Assembly (NCBI GenBank): GCA_024741835.1
Contig: JAENRP010000415.1
Location: 1-35,451 of the forward strand
Source of the DNA: Diplocarpon mali
Taxonomy: Eukaryota > Ascomycota > Leotiomycetes > Helotiales > Drepanopezizaceae
DNA: 35,451 bases
Direction of reading: 5' to 3'
Below, one piece after another: positions 31,523-35,451 of this stretch (positions are counted from its first letter, which is position 1; every line of letters begins with the position of its first letter). Made by a program: the position numbers and the translations under genes. Under the pieces are notes generated by a model. It was not told where the DNA came from and did not search any database. It saw only the letters and a list, made by a program, of their open reading frames with translations.

Positions 31523-31712
31523 ACTGTTCTTATGATTTACTGCCTTATTACTTGCTATTCTTTATTATTCTATTCCTTTGTTCTTAGTTTCACGCTAGTA
31601 CTTCTGCCTAGATCTATTTCCTTATAAATACTTCTCCTTTCTACTACTTTCGCTTTGCTTTTATAAATTAATTAACTTGCTCTTTTAACCTACCGCCCTA
31701 CTACTATATACT

Positions 31713-33003
31713 ATATTATCAAACTGAACTACTTGACTAACTGTTACTATAAGCGAATTAACGAATAACCCCTTTCCCTTTAATAATAAGACTACTACGC
31801 CTGCCCTTGCGCTTACCGACTCCTTTAATACGCAAGACGATTTTATAATTAGAGTCGAAGACGCTATAGCCTTCTTAATAGAAGAGGACCCTATGCAAGC
31901 TGCCTTTGCCTAATAGCTAATAGACGACCAACCTATAACGCTAACTAGGCTAGCTAAAAATACCTCTTCCCCCTTGGCTATAAGTAATATAAATAGCGAA
32001 TCCGAGAGCGACGAAGACGATAAACCTGCGGCCTTGCTATTACTAACGCCCTTCCTATTTATAGATAAAGATAATGAACCTGCCGCTTTGCTAACCCTGA
32101 CCCTAACCCCCTTCCTATTTAAAAATAGCGCTACCTTTAGTAAGAAGGTCCCTTTCGACTGGCTTTATAATAAGTTAAAGAATAAGAACGATAAAGATGA
32201 CCGACCTACGCCTATTAAGATAAAGAGGGATAGCACGCTAATAAAGAGGAAGGATAGTGCAATAATTTAAGAGTTATAACCTAGTAAGTTAAGACTCTTA
32301 AGGAATAACCTTTGGAGATAGCTATAATAGAATATCTCTAACTAAGGCGAGACGTAGGTCAACCTAAGACCTGCTAGATTTAGAGCCTTCGAATAGCATA
32401 TCTAAAAGACGGTTATGAAAGCTATATAAAGCAAGGAATGCCTGCTTGCTAATATTAATAAAGTAGTTGCGAAGATTAAGGCTAAAGGAGGAACTTTTAT
32501 ATAAGGTAGCTATATAGTCTTTATTATACTATTTAAGGTAGTCGAGTTTAATCGCTTATATAACGATCTTAGCGAATAATCCTGCGAATTAAAGGCCTTG
32601 CGCGCTAAAGCAGAGGAGGATGAGCTAAAGCTTAAGATATTATAAGATAAGAACGATAAGCTATAATAGTAAGTCGCCACTTATGCTATTATATAGAAGA
32701 GGAAGGCCACCCTTACTACTACTACTAATACCCTTGCCAAATGATAGAAGTTAAACCAGATGGATTGGCTAAAATAGATATGCGAAAACTAATAATAATA
32801 ATGCGATCTTAAGGATCTATGCAATAGAAAGCTCATTAGCGCATTCGACAACTTAGACGAACTGGTTAAGACTGCTATCGAGACTATTTATACTAAAGGG
32901 GATCCGACAAACGAAAAGATAAAGGGCTTTATTAATAGAGCCGAAAATAGGATTATATACAACTTTATCTAATAATTGGTTGAGATAAGGGTACCTCGCT
33001 TCT
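31713..33003 (+). pseudogene. gypsy-E extra reading frame between pol and 3' LTR
   Basis: One plus frame of about 430 codons runs from about 31713 to the TAA at 33018-33020, broken only by TAA/TAG/TGA at plausible Gln, Arg or Trp positions. In order: a Thr/Pro/Ala-rich start; an acidic patch (NSESESDEDDKPAALL, about 31985-32040) with a repeated PAALL-x-TPFLF unit; a Lys-rich stretch; a helical, probably coiled-coil part (about 32540-32680: FNRLYNDLSE, ELKALRAKAEEDELKLKIL); a short basic stretch (KRKATLTTTTNT); and an end with LISAFDNLDELVKTAIETIY. The 99-codon piece 31974-32270 is free of stops. No family is recognised. It is not envelope-like: no signal peptide or membrane span is seen. Confidence 0.65.
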
Positions 33004-33004
33004 T

Positions 33005-33018
33005 AAGAGAGGGGGGGT
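33005..33018 (+). promoter_or_regulatory. gypsy-E polypurine tract
   Basis: AAGAGAGGGGGGG lies immediately upstream of the 3' LTR and would prime plus-strand synthesis. It overlaps the last codons of the extra frame. Confidence 0.85.
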
Positions 33019-33020
33019 AA

Positions 33021-33301
33021 TATTATAGCATAGTTATACTATAGTCGCGATAGGAGCATAAGAACTATCAAAGCACTTATAACTGATATAGTAGATGCGA
33101 TGTCTTATAATTATACCTTTCCTTTAGTAGGCAGAATATAAGTAGTTGGTAGAAATCGACCTTTTTAAGTCTTAGGCTAAGGAGGCATATTAAGGGAGAG
33201 GTTTCCTACTTTATATATACTCCTTAGCTTTGAATTCTATACGATTTGGCAGCCTTGATCTCAGTGACTTTATCGACTTGTGCTTGGCTTCCGCCGTCAT
33301 A
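33021..33301 (+). repeat. gypsy-E 3' LTR
   Basis: It starts TATTATAGCATAG, against TGTCACGGCACGG in the 5' copy: six changes in 13 bases, all C-to-T or G-to-A. It ends CCGCCGTCATA, followed by the TTAAG duplication. Confidence 0.93.
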
Positions 33302-35020
33302 TTAAGAACCTTAAAGGGGCTATCTTATTAATTAGCTAGTTTTCTATTAAGGCGGTAGTTCTTAAGATTTTTTATCAAAAGGTAGATTATATCTTTAGGT
33401 TTCTAATCAATCTCCCTTTAGTATTAATTTATAGACTTACGCATTTTCTCCTAAGCGTATTCTATATTGCCTTTTGCTACTTCTTAAGCTAAGTGCATCC
33501 TTTCTACTACTAGCTTAGCCTTTGCTTAATTTAATCTCTCTTATAAGCTAGACGTTTTTAAAAAGATCTAGTCCTAACTTATCTAAGGCGCAACTCTATA
33601 CTTAAGCTAATATAAGGTCATACCGATTAAAGCGTAAGGGAGAGTCAATTGCATATAATCTATTAATAGAATTAATTCACTTTAATTATCTTAATAGTAA
33701 TTAATAAAAGGCTATAGCCTTAAATTAATATATTTATTTATAATCTCCGTTTGGCTATTAGTCTCCTTATAGTATACTATAGAGAGTTTAATCTTAATAC
33801 TAATAATATAGTAGAACTCTTTCTAAAATAAGGAAACGAATTAAGGGCCTTAGTCTGAGATAATTATCTCTAAGGTATAGCCGAATCGATAAATCTATTA
33901 AACAAATAATTAGGCAATTCCTTAAGCGTTAATATCTTTTTAATAAGGAATTGTAATAGCGCTTTTATTAAGTCGGTCTATAAAAACCAGGATTCGATTA
34001 AAACCGTACTTATTAGGAGGGAAGTCCTTAAAATCTATATATAAGTGCTATATAGGATAATTAAGAATAAGGAGGAGCTATAAAAGGCCTTATTATTTAG
34101 TTGTCTTTAAATGTAAGAATTGATAAGGTCTGCAGTTTATAATAAATCTTTTGCAATCCGAACCTATCCTAACCTAATAGTACTTAAGAGCAAGTAGCTA
34201 ATAAGTCTTTAAGCTACTAAGGTGCGCGCTTAAAGGTTAGTTATAAGCTTCTTAAATTAGATAAGTATATAAGGGAGTATTATAGCATATGCAAAGATGC
34301 TCCTTAAAGTAAAGCAATCCGTCTTTTAAAGAGTAGTTCTTAAGGAGGTTAGAGCAAATCTTTTAAAAGGATTTGCGATTATCTTAATAAAGCTTTTTAA
34401 TTAAATCAAAGGAATCCTTAGGTCGATTTAGGGTCGAATTAGGAGTATCGGTTAATATTAAGGCAAAGGTGCCTTTGGCAGATTTAGTAAGAAATTTTTC
34501 AGCTAGTTTAGTATTAATTTAAAGGTCTAACTAAGCTAAGGAAATCAGAACCTAGGATTGGCTATCTAGCTTCGCTTATTTATAAACCGGCATATCTTAC
34601 TCTTAGCAGCTAAGAATATTAGCCTTTCGGTTATCTTTATTAAGAGTATATATAATTCGAAAATTAAAGTCAGATAGAAATTCTATCTATTAGCACTATT
34701 TCGCAATTAGAACCTTAGTAGTTATAAAGTACTTAAGGGAGCGGTAATCTAAGTAAATATTAATTCGCTCCTTAAGTAATATAAGCTCAAGTCTCTATTT
34801 ATAGTAGGATTCAATAATAGTAAAGAGTTCCTTATTGTATATTTCCTAATTAGGTTTATAACTAAAGAGTATATGTAAATAAAAGCTAATTAGGTATTAT
34901 TGCTTATCGGAGTATTGCTAAGAAAGTACTCTAGCGATAATACTATTAGAAGTATCAGTTTCCAGCTTTATAAGCAAGTCGGGGTTAAAATAGTAAATTT
35001 GCTAAATCGAGAGCAATTGC
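33302..35020 (-). pseudogene. gypsy-D pol remnant: end of RT, RNase H, integrase
   Basis: Minus strand. The segment YFNPDLLIKLETDTSNSI near 34.95 kb is the junction of reverse transcriptase and RNase H (ETDAS motif). Integrase: FIDRLNKSAI near 33.98 kb, then FGYTLEIIISD, then KLSIVYYKETNS-stop-TEIINKYINL near 33.73 kb (family: TAYHPETDGQTE). Reading ends with SPFKVLKKVG across the gypsy-E insertion at 33302. The right edge at 35020 is the insertion of repeat J, so the rest of reverse transcriptase, protease and gag lie beyond the window. Confidence 0.87.
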
Positions 35021-35451
35021 TATAAAACTGAGGGGAGACAACACAAGAATAGACCCAAGGGAAGACCTAAAAACAAGAAGAGGAAGCACCATAAGCAGGC
35101 TCTCTTAGATAAGATGTTAGGAACAAGTCCTAAGTATAGGGTATATTCAGTACTATAGCAATATACGCTATCTCTATATATAGAAGGTGGCCCTTTTATC
35201 CTCCTACCGGCCTGCGCCGATTATATAATATATATTATAAGACCTATCTATCTTAGGTCTTTATATATATTTTAAATAATAAAAGTAGTAGCCCTTACTA
35301 CTATTAGTAAAGAATACAAAACAATATAGGTTAAAGCAATAGTATATCAATCACTAGCAAACCTTAAGTGCGAGAAAACTAATATATTAAAAGGCTTAAA
35401 CTAGGGCTATATTATTATTAAAGGTAAAAGGAAAAAAAAAGAGTTTTTTTT
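35021..35451 (+). repeat. Repeat J, copy 2
   Basis: It starts TATAAAACTGAGGGGAGACA inside gypsy-D and runs to the window end. It is the inverted counterpart of 6166-6567, with transitions between the two. It carries a TATATATA-rich centre and a short inverted TAAGACCTA/TAGGTCTT. The end near 35437 becomes A-rich. No coding motif is seen. It could be an LTR or a terminal part of a larger element. Confidence 0.7.

Larger units (their letters stand above)
25261..33301 (+). mobile_element. gypsy-E: complete but dead Ty3/gypsy chromovirus, 8041 bp
   Basis: Two LTRs of 281 bp each (25261-25541 and 33021-33301). Target duplication TTAAG at 25256-25260 and 33302-33306. Polypurine tract at 33005-33018. 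Plus-strand gag, then pol with protease, reverse transcriptase, RNase H, integrase and chromodomain, then an extra frame before the 3' LTR. Reverse transcriptase before integrase defines Ty3/gypsy. The LTR copies differ by transitions, so the element was mutated after insertion. Confidence 0.95.

Noticed and set aside
1..35451. Host genes, tRNA or rRNA genes, biosynthetic cluster
   Set aside because: Both strands were read; every coherent frame belongs to a retroelement or is unrecognised within one, and no tRNA-like fold other than primer sites was noticed.
1..35451. Centromere core
   Set aside because: The nested RIP-mutated repeats fit a pericentromeric or other heterochromatic block, but sequence alone gives no sign of centromere identity.

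Overview
This window looks like a repeat-only, AT-rich compartment of a filamentous ascomycete genome (Pezizomycotina). I find no intact host gene, tRNA or rRNA. TpA is everywhere. Every recognisable reading frame is broken by TAA, TAG or TGA at places where the protein family expects Gln, Arg or Trp. Paired repeats differ almost only by C-to-T and G-to-A transitions, mostly at CpA/TpG and CpG. This is the signature of repeat-induced point mutation (RIP), probably with added CpG decay. Intact reading stretches are short remnants of transposon genes or shadows opposite them.

Layout. (1) 1-6165: a Ty1/copia element on the minus strand ('copia-1'), cut by the left window edge. (2) 6166-6567: a repeat ('J'), with an inverted copy at 35021-35451. 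(3) 6568-8228 plus 19364-20051: the first half (gag and protease) of a minus-strand Ty3/gypsy element ('gypsy-C'). It is split by copia-B and probably led by its own 5' LTR at 20052-20480. (4) 8229-19358: copia-B (plus strand), itself split by copia-A of the same family in opposite orientation (9007-14594). (5) 20482-20573: an inverted half LTR of copia-1. (6) 20574-22545: ORF1 of a Tad1-like LINE, minus strand, with two ORF1 units fused in one frame. (7) 22550-23219: a plus-strand copia integrase fragment. (8) 23220-25260 plus 33302-35020: the 3' half of a minus-strand chromodomain gypsy ('gypsy-D'). (9) 25261-33301: gypsy-E, a complete plus-strand chromovirus inserted in the integrase of gypsy-D.

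The order of insertion can be read directly. copia-A sits in the gag of copia-B (duplication TATAT), copia-B in the gag of gypsy-C (AATTA), and gypsy-E in the integrase of gypsy-D (TTAAG). In each case, removing the element and one duplication rejoins the host sequence. copia-1 interrupts J, J interrupts gypsy-C, gypsy-C interrupts the copia-1-type LTR, and that LTR interrupts the LINE. The missing halves are therefore predicted just outside the window.

The least expected signal is a GC-rich, hairpin-capable 23-bp sequence. It recurs at about 13 discrete sites and in one decayed tandem array, in two different copia families and in both orientations. It is translated in frame inside gag and pol. 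Other points of interest are a complete extra reading frame between pol and the 3' LTR of gypsy-E, a decayed antisense frame in the matching place of gypsy-D, the LINE ORF1 fusion, and primer sites that match the initiator-tRNA anticodon arm.
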